NCBI GenBank assembly: GCA_015099395.1
Contig: AP024096.1
Span: forward strand, 124,001 to 188,000
Direction of reading: 5' to 3'
Length of the DNA: 64,000 nt
Source of the DNA: Ktedonobacteria bacterium brp13
GTDB lineage: Bacteria > Chloroflexota > Ktedonobacteria > Ktedonobacterales > Ktedonobacteraceae
Position 1 is the stretch's first letter; each line of letters starts with the position of its first letter. Below are positions 34,537-42,745 of the stretch, piece by piece. The notes below the pieces were generated by a model. That model saw only the letters and a list, made by a program, of their open reading frames with translations. It ran no database searches and had not been told where the DNA came from. A program made the position numbers and the translations under genes.

Positions 34537-35847
34537 TCAACTCCTTTCCTGCATCCACGCGGCCCCGGTCGGGTAGGTATAGGTTGCGATCGACTCGGGG
34601 AGCATGGTCGCGCTATAGCCTGGCGCTTGCGGTGGCAGATAGTGTGCATTCTTGATGACCAGGGGATTGACAAAATGTTCATGCAGATAGGCCGAATACT
34701 CAATCATGCGGGAGTCCAGGGAGGCGCTGACGCTGATATAGTCAAAGATCGAGAGATGCTGGACATACTCGCACAGACCGACACCACCCGCGTGCGGGCA
34801 AACCGGCACGCCGAATTTGGCAGCCAACAGCAGGATCGCCAGGATCTCATTGACGCCGCCCACGCGGCAGGCATCGATCTGGCAGATACCAATGGCATTG
34901 GCCTGGAAGAGTTGTTTAAAGATGATACGATTCTGAACATGCTCACCGGTCGCGACTCGAATCGGCGCGACCGCGCGTGCGATAGCCGCGTGGCCGAGAA
35001 TATCGTCCGGGCTGGTCGGTTCCTCGATCCATAGGGGGGAGAACTCTGCCAGGCCCGCCATCTGCTCAATCGCCGTTCCCACATCCCACACCTGGTTTGC
35101 ATCCATCATCATAATGCGCTCTGGCCCGATCTCCTCGCGCATAACATGAGCGCGCCGGATATCTTCCTCTAGTCCCAACCCGACTTTCAGTTTGAAATGG
35201 GTCCAGCCACTGGCCAGTCCTTCGCGGCAGAGCTGGCGCATACGCTCATCGCTGTAGCCCGACCAGCCGGCAGCCGTGGTGTAAGCTGGATAACCGTGTT
35301 CCAGCATCTCCGCAACGCGCGTGGCTTTGGTTGATTCATTGTGGCGTAACAACTCCAGAGCCTCATCGGGGGTGAGTGCATCGTTGATATAACGGAAGTC
35401 GATACAGGCCACAATCTGCTCGGGACTCATATCTGCCAGCAGCTTCCAGAGCGGTTTGCCTTCTATCTTGGCCCACAGATCCCAGACAGCATTGACGACC
35501 GCGCCGGTTGCCAGGTGGATCGCGCCCTTTTCGGGTCCAATCCAGCGCAACTGGCTGTCGCCGGTGAGATGGTGCCAGAAACCGGCCATGTTGGCCGTGA
35601 AAGATTCCAGGGTGCGCCCGACTACGAGTGGAGCCAGGGCATTGATCGCGGCCACGCACACTTCGTTTCCCCGTCCAATCGTAAAGGTGAGTCCGTGTCC
35701 TGCCAGACCTGCCGGATGGTCGGTTTCGAGGATAACATACGCCGCCGAGTAGTCCGGGGTCGGATTCATCGCGTCTGAGCCATCAAGGGTACGCGAGGTC
35801 GGAAAGCGGATATCGTAGGTTTTGAGATTGAGAATCGTCGTAGCCAA
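34537..35847 (-). CDS. Enolase-superfamily L-fuconate dehydratase
   Basis: 436 residues. Starts with TTG preceded by a perfect AAGGAGG seven bases upstream. Mandelate racemase/muconate-lactonizing type: FKLKVGL (catalytic Lys), IMMDANQVWD, WIEEPTSPDD and ATGEHVQNR (metal ligands), and the C-terminal CPHAGGVGLCEYVQHL with the catalytic His, a stretch characteristic of fuconate dehydratase. It converts L-fuconate to 2-keto-3-deoxy-L-fuconate. It directly follows the GntR regulator and opens the enzyme part of the operon. Confidence 0.93.
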   Translation of the reverse strand: MATTILNLKTYDIRFPTSRTLDGSDAMNPTPDYSAAYVILETDHPAGLAGHGLTFTIGRGNEVCVAAINALAPLVVGRTLESFTANMAGFWHHLTGDSQLRWIGPEKGAIHLATGAVVNAVWDLWAKIEGKPLWKLLADMSPEQIVACIDFRYINDALTPDEALELLRHNESTKATRVAEMLEHGYPAYTTAAGWSGYSDERMRQLCREGLASGWTHFKLKVGLGLEEDIRRAHVMREEIGPERIMMMDANQVWDVGTAIEQMAGLAEFSPLWIEEPTSPDDILGHAAIARAVAPIRVATGEHVQNRIIFKQLFQANAIGICQIDACRVGGVNEILAILLLAAKFGVPVCPHAGGVGLCEYVQHLSIFDYISVSASLDSRMIEYSAYLHEHFVNPLVIKNAHYLPPQAPGYSATMLPESIATYTYPTGAAWMQERS

Positions 35848-35886
35848 ATAAGATCCTCCTTATATTTACCAGACTATGGTCTCAAT

Positions 35887-36651
35887 TTATGCATTCGAGG
35901 CTTCATCGCCTAAAATAAGACGTTTTGCTTCCTGACGATACGCCTCCACAACCGATTCAACATGAGCCTTCGCAGCTCGCGCTGCTTCCTCGGGATCTCC
36001 ATTTTTGATGGCCAGGAAGATGGCTTCGTGTTCTTCAGCAGAAGCGAGCATAGAGCCAGGGGAACGACCAATAACGAGCTTGAGCGCCCAACTTTGCAAT
36101 TTCAGCACATTCTTGATGGTCTCGAGAAAAAAGGGATTATGTGTCGCCTGGGCAACAGCCACATGAAAAGCTCTATCGCTTTCCAGAAACGGCTCCCACA
36201 AGCCGGCAGCAGCGTTCTCTTTGTTCTGGATGAGAATGCGTTCCAGTTCCCGCAGTTCCGAAACAGCCAGGCTCTGGGTAGCCAGCCGTGCAGTGATCAT
36301 TTCTTGCTCGCTGCGAAAGGCGAAAAGCGCGACGATATTCTCTGGCTCGACAATCATAGTTTGTTCGATAACGAGCTGAATCCCACTTTCTGGTTGTGCA
36401 GTGACATATAAGCCAAAACCCCGGCGTGCTCCAACAATGCCCATGGTCATAAGCGACTTGATCGCCTCGCGCACAACGCCTCGACTGACCCCCATTTGCG
36501 TGGCCAGCTCCTGTTCGGTGGAGAGGCGATCGTTTGGCTTCAGCCCCAATGTGGTAATCAGTTCGATGATTTTTTCAGCAATCACTTTGTATTGCGGCTG
36601 GTATGTGCTCGCCGATGCATGAACACCAGTTGAATTGGTCTTTGCCTGCAC
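35887..36651 (-). CDS. GntR-family regulator, FadR/FCD subfamily
   Basis: 254 residues from the GTG at 36651, chosen because GGAGG lies six bases upstream; an ATG 99 bases earlier gives a basic extension without a ribosome site. Winged helix at about 20-85 (LSTEQELATQMGVSRGVVRE, then RRGFGLYV) and an all-helical FCD ligand domain at about 100-245, ending in EHEAIFLAIKNGD. It heads the fucose operon and lies 39 bases upstream of fuconate dehydratase. FCD regulators typically sense acidic sugar intermediates, so fuconate or its keto-acid is the likely inducer (inference). Confidence 0.92.
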   Translation of the reverse strand: MQAKTNSTGVHASASTYQPQYKVIAEKIIELITTLGLKPNDRLSTEQELATQMGVSRGVVREAIKSLMTMGIVGARRGFGLYVTAQPESGIQLVIEQTMIVEPENIVALFAFRSEQEMITARLATQSLAVSELRELERILIQNKENAAAGLWEPFLESDRAFHVAVAQATHNPFFLETIKNVLKLQSWALKLVIGRSPGSMLASAEEHEAIFLAIKNGDPEEAARAAKAHVESVVEAYRQEAKRLILGDEASNA

Positions 36652-37268
36652 GCCTTTCCTCCACTTTTTTCTCTGCTTCACCAGAGTAAAACGCTGCCTC
36701 AGGGATAGCTTTCCCAGGCATAAGTATAACATATTGTGAGGTTTTGTCAATAGAGCGCAAAGTAAGTACGACTTATTTTGGCTGCGTAAACCATTAACAA
36801 ATCGGACTATTTATATGCTATATTCGGTTCATTAAATACAAGTTCTCCCGTTAAAACATGCTAAAAACAAAGAAACAGCTAAAATTATCGCTCAGTACGC
36901 AGGTTATTTTGCACTCTTCCTGCAGTAAAAGTTAGACTTATTAGTAATTTGTGACGGATACAAATAGTATTTACAGCAGATATTTTTCTGCATTCTTGAG
37001 CTTCCTTGGCGCTTGTGATGGATAAACCTCTTGTTACCCAGGTGCGTTTAGTTGGTCAGATGAAGCAGACATATTTTTTTAAAAAGGAGGAAGGTTAGTA
37101 AGCTTAATTGTGGCACTACCCAATGAGGGGCGTACTGCCTGGGAGACCTTCCAACGCTATCACAGACGGTGATAATGATACTCCATGTCGGTTATTTGAC
37201 TGGAATAACCGGAAAACCGTGAGGAAAGGCATCTTTCACAGTTAAGAGACGCAATATAGCCATCGTAA
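36652..37268. other. Gene-poor region upstream of the fucose operon
   Basis: AT-rich near 36750-37080, where the promoter of the GntR-led operon should lie. Around 37105-37165 a short plus-strand frame reads IVALPNEGRTAWETFQRYHR and stops; it looks like debris of a coding region. Sequence to the right is the GH29 relic. Confidence 0.4.
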
Positions 37269-37463
37269 CTCGGTCAGCAGGGGAACCAGATCGTGGTCAA
37301 CGAGCCAGTGCATATCCAACCCAAGGACACAATTCATTTGCTTGGTTACGAGGGTGGTCCATTGCCGTGGAGTCAGCAGCATGATTCACTGGTGATTACT
37401 ATCCCTCCAGCCGCTCAACAAAGTGACCAGTATGCCTGGGTATTCAAAATCGCCTGGAGCTAG
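37269..37463 (+). pseudogene. C-terminal relic of a GH29 alpha-L-fucosidase
   Basis: The last 64 codons of a former gene, opened by a stop just upstream and lacking a start. The reading IHLLGYEGGPLPWSQQHD, then LVITIPP, and the ending YAWVFKIAWS is the C-terminal beta-sandwich of GH29 fucosidases. A T-tailed hairpin follows in the same direction. The catalytic barrel (about 350 residues) is gone. It sits between the fucose enzyme operon and the importer genes, which indicates that the locus once had its own GH29 enzyme. Confidence 0.6.
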
Positions 37464-37493
37464 GCAAACGTTGTCGCGAGCTAAAACAAGGAG

Positions 37494-37536
37494 AGAGTGG
37501 ACCCGTAGAACTCAGGTGACACGGGTTCGCTCTTTT
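37494..37536 (+). terminator. Rho-independent terminator of the lost GH29 gene
   Basis: AGAG then ACCCGT on the left (37494-37506) pair with ACGGGT then CTCT on the right (37521-37533) across a three-base internal bulge, followed by TTTT on the plus strand. Confidence 0.55.
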
Positions 37537-37543
37537 GACAACT

Positions 37544-38446
37544 TCACCCTTTAATACCCGAACGAGCAACTCCTTCCATAATGTAACGCTGAAGAAAGAA
37601 GAAGAGAATCACCAGCGGAACAATGGACACAGCCACACCCATAAACAGTTCGGGGATATTAATCGTCTGGGCGGTGATAAAGGTCGAGAGCACCACCTGT
37701 ACCGTCCACGACGAGGGATCTTGACCGATCACCAGAGGCCAGAGGAACGAATTCCAACTGCTGATAAACGAAATCACTCCCAGCGCGACCAGTATCGGAA
37801 CCGAGTTAGGTAGCAGCAGGCGCCAGTAGACGCCGAAGTAGCCCAGACCGTCGACACGGCCAGCATCCTCCAGTTCATGGGGAAAGTTCAAATAGAACTG
37901 GCGAAAGAGGAAGCAGGCAAAACCACTGAAGAGATCAGGGACTATAATTCCTTGAAGGGTGCTGACCCAGCCAAGATCACTGACAACCATATACTTGGGG
38001 ATAAAAGTCACTGCTCCTGGCACCATCATGGTCAGAAGCACCAGAAAAAAGATCGGTTGACTCCAGCGCGAAGGAATGCGGGCCAGGCCATAGCCAGCCA
38101 TCGAAGCAAACAAGAGTTGGCCTGCGGTCGTCAATGTTGCGATCAGTGCTGAGTTCATCAGGCCAGTAGCCATCGGAGCCATCAAATCGTTAAAGAGCGT
38201 ATTCAGATTGTCCCATTGCGGATCCTGGGCCCACCAGTGCCAATTGAACGAGGTAACCTCCAGTTGGGTCATCAACGCATTGCGTACAATGAGATAAAAT
38301 GGGATCAAAAAGAGCAATGCACATACCATCAAACTGATATAGATAAAAGCAGTTTGGATAGAGTATGAACGGAGATGCTTGCGGAACCTACGCTTGAGAG
38401 AGGTTCCAGTAGACATGGAAGTTGGATGTTTTGAGTCCTCATTCAT
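37544..38446 (-). CDS. Carbohydrate ABC transporter permease, MalG type
   Basis: About 300 residues; I take the ATG at 38446, seven bases after AAAGGA, although ATG 38449 or TTG 38464 are possible. Six transmembrane helices. The EAA loop that docks the ATPase reads ELEDAGRVDGLGYFGVYWRLLLP (shown by ELEDAGRVDG and LLLPNSVP), and the C-terminus YIMEGVARSGIKG is typical of MalG/CUT1 permeases. Last gene of the importer operon; its partner permease lies 30 bases upstream. No ATP-binding subunit is encoded nearby, so a shared MsiK-like ATPase elsewhere is expected. Confidence 0.93.
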   Translation of the reverse strand: MNEDSKHPTSMSTGTSLKRRFRKHLRSYSIQTAFIYISLMVCALLFLIPFYLIVRNALMTQLEVTSFNWHWWAQDPQWDNLNTLFNDLMAPMATGLMNSALIATLTTAGQLLFASMAGYGLARIPSRWSQPIFFLVLLTMMVPGAVTFIPKYMVVSDLGWVSTLQGIIVPDLFSGFACFLFRQFYLNFPHELEDAGRVDGLGYFGVYWRLLLPNSVPILVALGVISFISSWNSFLWPLVIGQDPSSWTVQVVLSTFITAQTINIPELFMGVAVSIVPLVILFFFLQRYIMEGVARSGIKG

Positions 38447-38476
38447 CATTTTATCCTTTCTCAATCTCTCAGCGGC

Positions 38477-39442
38477 CTATTCAAGTGAGCGGCCGAAGCC
38501 AAAGAGACGGCCTTGTAGCAGCGTAAAGAGTATAATGATCGCCGTCAGGATAAACGAGCCGGCATCGGCGTGCCCAAAGTCCTGTTGCTGAAAGCCCACC
38601 ACATAGAGATACCAGAGCGGTGTCCGTACAGAGATAATTCCGGTGCCCAACATAATATTGTAGAACTCATCAAAGGCCTGGAAGGCTGCAACCAGAAGCA
38701 GAAGCAGGCAAGCGATCGAGGTATTGCGCAACAGAGGAAACGTAATATAGCGAAACCGTTTCCAGCCCGAGGATATGCCATCAACCTGCGCTGCTTCATA
38801 AAGGGTCTGGGGAATCTCCTGCAGGCCGGCCAGGAAGATAATCATATAGAAGCCAAGCTGGAGCCAGAGACGAACCGTGACCAGTACCACCCAGTACCAG
38901 GGCGGATTGGGACTGCCCAACCAGGAGATCGGCGCTGCCCCAAACAGGCCGATGACCATATTCATCAGGCCAAAAGGCAGGCCGTTAAACAGACTCAGAC
39001 GCCAGATGATGGAAGCCGCGACGTAGGAGACAGCGGTTGGCAGAAAGAACACCGAGCGGAAAAAACCACGCATTTTGCGCACGGAATTGACTAGCAGGGC
39101 CAGCCCCAACGCCAGCACAAAGGTGAGCGGCACAATAAAGAGCGCGAAGACGACAAATGTGACGAGAGCTTGCTGAAACTCGGGATCGAGCAGCATTGTG
39201 CGATAGTTATCGAGGCCGACAAAGGCCGTCGGGAAGATCGTGGCATGTGCCTGACTTACGCTGAGCACCAGGCCCCACAGAATGGGAATATAGACAAAAA
39301 CGAGCAGACCGAGCAGCAGGGGTCCAACCATGGCCCAGAAGGCAAGCGAACGGCGCAGATGCGGAGCACGTCGCCAGAAGGATAAAATGGTGGGACGAGT
39401 AGGGCGCGTTTCCTGGACGGTCTTGGAAGTACTCACGCTCAT
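38477..39442 (-). CDS. Carbohydrate ABC transporter permease, MalF/UgpA type
   Basis: 321 residues from the ATG at 39442 (GAGAGG six bases upstream). Basic N-terminus, six helices, and the EAA loop EIPQTLYEAAQVDGISSGWK (20 residues) near residue 220. Pairs with the MalG-type permease downstream to form the channel of a CUT1 importer. Located after the binding-protein gene, with a 175-base gap that contains a long hairpin. Substrate is probably a fucosylated or galactosylated oligosaccharide, judged from the surrounding glycosidases and L-fucose enzymes. Confidence 0.93.
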   Translation of the reverse strand: MSVSTSKTVQETRPTRPTILSFWRRAPHLRRSLAFWAMVGPLLLGLLVFVYIPILWGLVLSVSQAHATIFPTAFVGLDNYRTMLLDPEFQQALVTFVVFALFIVPLTFVLALGLALLVNSVRKMRGFFRSVFFLPTAVSYVAASIIWRLSLFNGLPFGLMNMVIGLFGAAPISWLGSPNPPWYWVVLVTVRLWLQLGFYMIIFLAGLQEIPQTLYEAAQVDGISSGWKRFRYITFPLLRNTSIACLLLLLVAAFQAFDEFYNIMLGTGIISVRTPLWYLYVVGFQQQDFGHADAGSFILTAIIILFTLLQGRLFGFGRSLE

Positions 39443-39489
39443 CTTTTTCCTCTCCGAAACAGTGCACGTATGCACAAAAAACAGAAGTT

Positions 39490-39598
39490 GAAGCAGTGGT
39501 TGTTGGGCCGAAGTAAGGGGTCTGCCGAACCAGGGGAGTAGGTCAGCTACCGATCTCAGTTGTTCATGGTCATCTTCGGCCCCAACAACCTCTGCTCC
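39490..39598 (-). terminator. Intercistronic hairpin between binding-protein and permease genes
   Basis: About 24-25 bases of imperfect inverted repeat (39490-39513 with 39574-39598; core GGTTGTTGGG) and a 60-base loop, 20 bases after the binding-protein stop. Such hairpins protect the upstream message or attenuate read-through, which would give more binding protein than permease. Confidence 0.55.
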
Positions 39599-39617
39599 AA
39601 GAGAACCTCAGAGCGCT

Positions 39618-40910
39618 TTAGCTGAGCAGCTGTTGCAACTCGGTCGTGCACTTCTGCTCTGCCTTGGCCACTTCTGAGGCCGCATCGGCGCCATTCTTCA
39701 CAATATTGCTGGCAGCATCAGTCAACGCCGTAACCATCACGCTATCGAAGAGCGGCGGGATAGTCCGCCCATAGGAGTTGAGAAGATTGACAGCATCGGC
39801 AGCAGGGCCGTTTTGCAGCTTGGTTGCTTTGGCTGCAACGCTTTTGCGCGAAGGCACATGGAAGCCATAGTCCAGACAAAAGTCCTGCTGGACGGCAGTG
39901 TTGTCGATCCAGAGCGACTTGACCAGGGCTTTGGACTCGGCGATGTGCTTGCTTTTCGCGCAGACCATCTCGGCAAAGCCACCCCAGGGAACAGTCGGCT
40001 TACCACTGGTCCCCTGGGCCGGCCAGGGAAGAATGCCGAAGTCATTGCCCAGCGCCTTGATGACGGTGGGCATCGCCCAGATGCCACACCATTGGATCGC
40101 GGTCAGGCCATTGATGATGGCGGAGGGGTCTAACCAGTCAGTCGGTGCGCCAATCAGGGTTGCGCTCGAGGTCGCAACCTCGTGCAGCTTCTCAAACGCA
40201 GCCACCACTTCCGGGGTATTGAAAGCGATCTTGTTATTGGCCATCAGATCGCCACCGGCGGCGTAGACCGGTAGTTGATAGTTACTGCTGCCTCCATCGT
40301 TGCCCAGGAAAAGGCCCTTCGTCTTGGAAGTCGTCAACTTCTTGCCTGCCTCCAGGAGGGCATCCATACTGGTCAAAGTAGTGGGATCAATGCCAGCCTG
40401 GGAGAGCAGACTCTTGCGATAATAAAAGAACTCGGTATCGTCGAACATCTTTACGCCATAGATTTTGCCATCAACAGTGAAGGAGGCAAGGTTGACCGGG
40501 TTGAAGTCTGATTTGATATCTGGAGGATAGAGGTCGTCGAGCGGCTCTAACAGGCCCTGCTTGACCCAGTTATCATTGAACTCGTAGTGCTCAAAGACAT
40601 CCGGGGGATTGCTGCTGAGCATAGCGGTGCTCAACTTGGTCGCGTAGTCGCCGGGCACCCAGGTGATCTTGACATTGGCCGATGAGGATTTGGTGTAGCC
40701 TGCGGCGTACCTTAAGACCGCCTGCTGAGTGCCGGTCTCACCATACTCATGATACCACTGCTGCAAGGTAATCTGGTTGCCGCCTGAACCTGTGCCGCCG
40801 CAGGCTGCCAGCAAGTTGCCGCCAACGGCCAGGGCACCCGCTGCTCCTGCGGTATGGAGAAAGCGACGACGATTTATCCTGTTGAGAGCATACTTTGTTT
40901 GTGTGTCCAT
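39618..40910 (-). CDS. Extracellular sugar-binding lipoprotein of an ABC importer (family 1)
   Basis: 430 residues. The N-terminus has a twin-arginine-like stretch (NRRRFLHTAG) and a lipobox LLAACGG near residue 36, so it is exported and lipid-anchored. The mature part is a type I/CUT1 binding protein: TLQQWYHEYGETGTQQA at the N-terminus, PPDVFEHYEFND, and KAEQKCTTELQQLLS at the end. It captures the sugar for the two permeases downstream. First gene of the importer operon, 251 bases from the ROK gene; that gap has a direct repeat ATCAATGCAAATA/ATCAATGTAAATA (40934, 40952). Confidence 0.92.
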   Translation of the reverse strand: MDTQTKYALNRINRRRFLHTAGAAGALAVGGNLLAACGGTGSGGNQITLQQWYHEYGETGTQQAVLRYAAGYTKSSSANVKITWVPGDYATKLSTAMLSSNPPDVFEHYEFNDNWVKQGLLEPLDDLYPPDIKSDFNPVNLASFTVDGKIYGVKMFDDTEFFYYRKSLLSQAGIDPTTLTSMDALLEAGKKLTTSKTKGLFLGNDGGSSNYQLPVYAAGGDLMANNKIAFNTPEVVAAFEKLHEVATSSATLIGAPTDWLDPSAIINGLTAIQWCGIWAMPTVIKALGNDFGILPWPAQGTSGKPTVPWGGFAEMVCAKSKHIAESKALVKSLWIDNTAVQQDFCLDYGFHVPSRKSVAAKATKLQNGPAADAVNLLNSYGRTIPPLFDSVMVTALTDAASNIVKNGADAASEVAKAEQKCTTELQQLLS

Positions 40911-41161
40911 GGAGAATCTTTCAACCTTTCTGCATCAATGCAAATAAACAAATCAATGTAAATAGCTCGGGCCTTCGCCATGAAAGCCTCGCCTGCAAGA
41001 AGTGCCTCACCGCTCCGCCTGCAATTATCAACAAACAAGGTGGTCGAGCGGTCAAGCTGTTCTCCTATTGAGAGCATAGAAGCGCTCCCCTGAGAGTCTT
41101 AGCCAACTTCCGCCAGGACACTGAAAGAAATACTGAACCAAGCCACTCCTTTCTCTGTGGA

Positions 41162-42403
41162 TTATGGGTGCATCGGGAGCACAAAAAAGCGGTGAAGAAC
41201 CAGGGCAGCAGCACCGCGCGCCCAGCTTTCGTAGCCAACAAGCGGCTCAACCAGCAGACGCAGATCTTTTCCTAACAAGGAGAACGAATTCTGTCGCAGA
41301 ACCGCTTCCATTGACTGGAACATCGCCTGATCGACAAAAGCGCCTTCGCCCGTCAGCACGATACATTCAGGGTTAAGGACATTGACCAGGTTGGCCAGGG
41401 CAATACCTAGCAGCTCGCCACTATGCTGAAAAGCCTGCGCAGCCAGCTCATCTCCCCTCGCAGTTCGCTCAAGTAATTCATGAACCATGCGCGCCTCGGA
41501 CCGTACAGCCTGATCCGAGGTGCTATTGAGAGTTATATTGATAGGAATATTTTCTTTGTAGTTGCGCTCATAATAGTTGGCAATGATGCCGCGAAAGGAG
41601 ACATACTCCTCCAGGCAGCCGCGTTTGCCGCACTCGCAGCACCGGCCACCTGGAACGGCTATCATATGGCCAAACTCACCGGCCCCACCTGTCGCGCCAC
41701 GATAGACCGCGCCGTTGAACACCAGCCCCAGGCCCACACCGCGCCCCAGAACGACCGTAAAAAAATCCTCATAGCTACTGCCCCAGCCAAAGAGCTTCTC
41801 GTAGGTCGTAATACAACTTACATCATTATCGATCATCACGGGCAGCCCCAGACGTTGGCTCAACGGTTCGGCCAGTTCAATATTGTGCCAGTCCAGATTC
41901 CAGGAGTCGACGCAGATGCCGCTTTTGGCGTCAATATAGCCTGAGAGCGCACAGCCAAGCCCGATAACTAGATCTTTATCGACCCCGGATTGTGACAGCA
42001 GATCGTTCGTCATCTCTACAATTTGCTCTATAGCCTGTGCACTCCGATGTTTAAGCGAGCGATCCCAATGGAGCGAAAAGACCACATCGCCACGCAAGTC
42101 GACAACTACCCCGATACTTTCAAACCCCCTCACCATCAGACCAAGGGCAAAACCACCCTCGGGGCGCAGATCCAGCAACGTCGCCTTGCGTCCTCCCGTT
42201 GATTCCGCCGGACCACTCTCCAGGACAAAATTCCGTGTGGTCAATTCGCCGGTCAGGCCAATCACCGTAGCCAGGCTCAGACCCGAAAGTGCTGCCAGCT
42301 GTGGACGCGAGATCGGCGCATTCAGCCGGATTAGATTCAGCAAACGATTCTGATTGATCGCGCGGATCAACTTGCGATCAGCCGGCGCGGATTTCCCTTG
42401 CAT
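41162..42403 (-). CDS. ROK-family transcriptional repressor (NagC/XylR type)
   Basis: 413 residues. An N-terminal winged helix (about 14-70: LIRLNAPISRPQLAALSGLS) is followed by a ROK sugar-kinase-like domain: MIDNDVSCITTYE, LGRGVGLGLVFNG, GAGEFGHM, and the zinc motif CECGKRGCLEEY with the ROK cysteines. It belongs to the regulator branch. A consensus promoter and a palindrome lie directly upstream, and a related palindrome sits on the GH27 promoter 200 bases away, so it likely represses itself and the glycosidase genes and is released by a sugar such as fucose or galactose. Confidence 0.93.
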   Translation of the reverse strand: MQGKSAPADRKLIRAINQNRLLNLIRLNAPISRPQLAALSGLSLATVIGLTGELTTRNFVLESGPAESTGGRKATLLDLRPEGGFALGLMVRGFESIGVVVDLRGDVVFSLHWDRSLKHRSAQAIEQIVEMTNDLLSQSGVDKDLVIGLGCALSGYIDAKSGICVDSWNLDWHNIELAEPLSQRLGLPVMIDNDVSCITTYEKLFGWGSSYEDFFTVVLGRGVGLGLVFNGAVYRGATGGAGEFGHMIAVPGGRCCECGKRGCLEEYVSFRGIIANYYERNYKENIPINITLNSTSDQAVRSEARMVHELLERTARGDELAAQAFQHSGELLGIALANLVNVLNPECIVLTGEGAFVDQAMFQSMEAVLRQNSFSLLGKDLRLLVEPLVGYESWARGAAALVLHRFFVLPMHP

Positions 42404-42427
42404 CGTTTTATTTGCCCTACAAACTTT

Positions 42428-42480
42428 CTTTAATGATTAAAGTTAAGCAGAGTATACCTGCGAACGGAACCGCATGTCAA
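42428..42480 (-). promoter_or_regulatory. Promoter and operator of the ROK gene
   Basis: On minus: TTGACA (42475-42480), 18 bases, TATACT (42451-42456), then the perfect dyad CTTTAATGATTAAAG (42428-42442) over the expected start of transcription. Placement fits autorepression. Confidence 0.7.
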
Positions 42481-42623
42481 GCCCTCAATGCTCTGAATTC
42501 TCAACGACTCTAACGACTCACCCGTTCTTTCCACCTCACCTAGAATAAACGAAACGGGCAAAAAGAGAGAGAGGGATGAAAAAAGACGACTTTTCTACCG
42601 CCTTGAGGGTAGTAAGGTTCTCC

Positions 42624-42676
42624 TTGACAAGCAAACTCTTTCTCAGTATTATTAGTTTAATCAGTGATTAAACTAA
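42624..42676 (+). promoter_or_regulatory. Promoter and operator of the GH27 gene
   Basis: TTGACA (42624-42629), 17 bases, TATTAT (42647-42652), overlapped by a perfect 25-base palindrome (42652-42676) with core TTTAATCAGTGATTAAA. The half-sites TTTAAT and ATTAAA match the operator on the ROK gene. Confidence 0.75.
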
Positions 42677-42745
42677 CTGATCGCTGCGAAGGGAGAGGAA
42701 CATGGAACCTCTTCTCACTTGCCACCACAAGGAGGTAGTATCGCG

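Noticed and set aside
40934..40964. Direct repeat ATCAATGCAAATA/ATCAATGTAAATA as an ROK operator
   Set aside because: It is not palindromic and lacks the TTTAAT/ATTAAA half-sites of the two ROK-type dyads; kept only as a note on the binding-protein gene.
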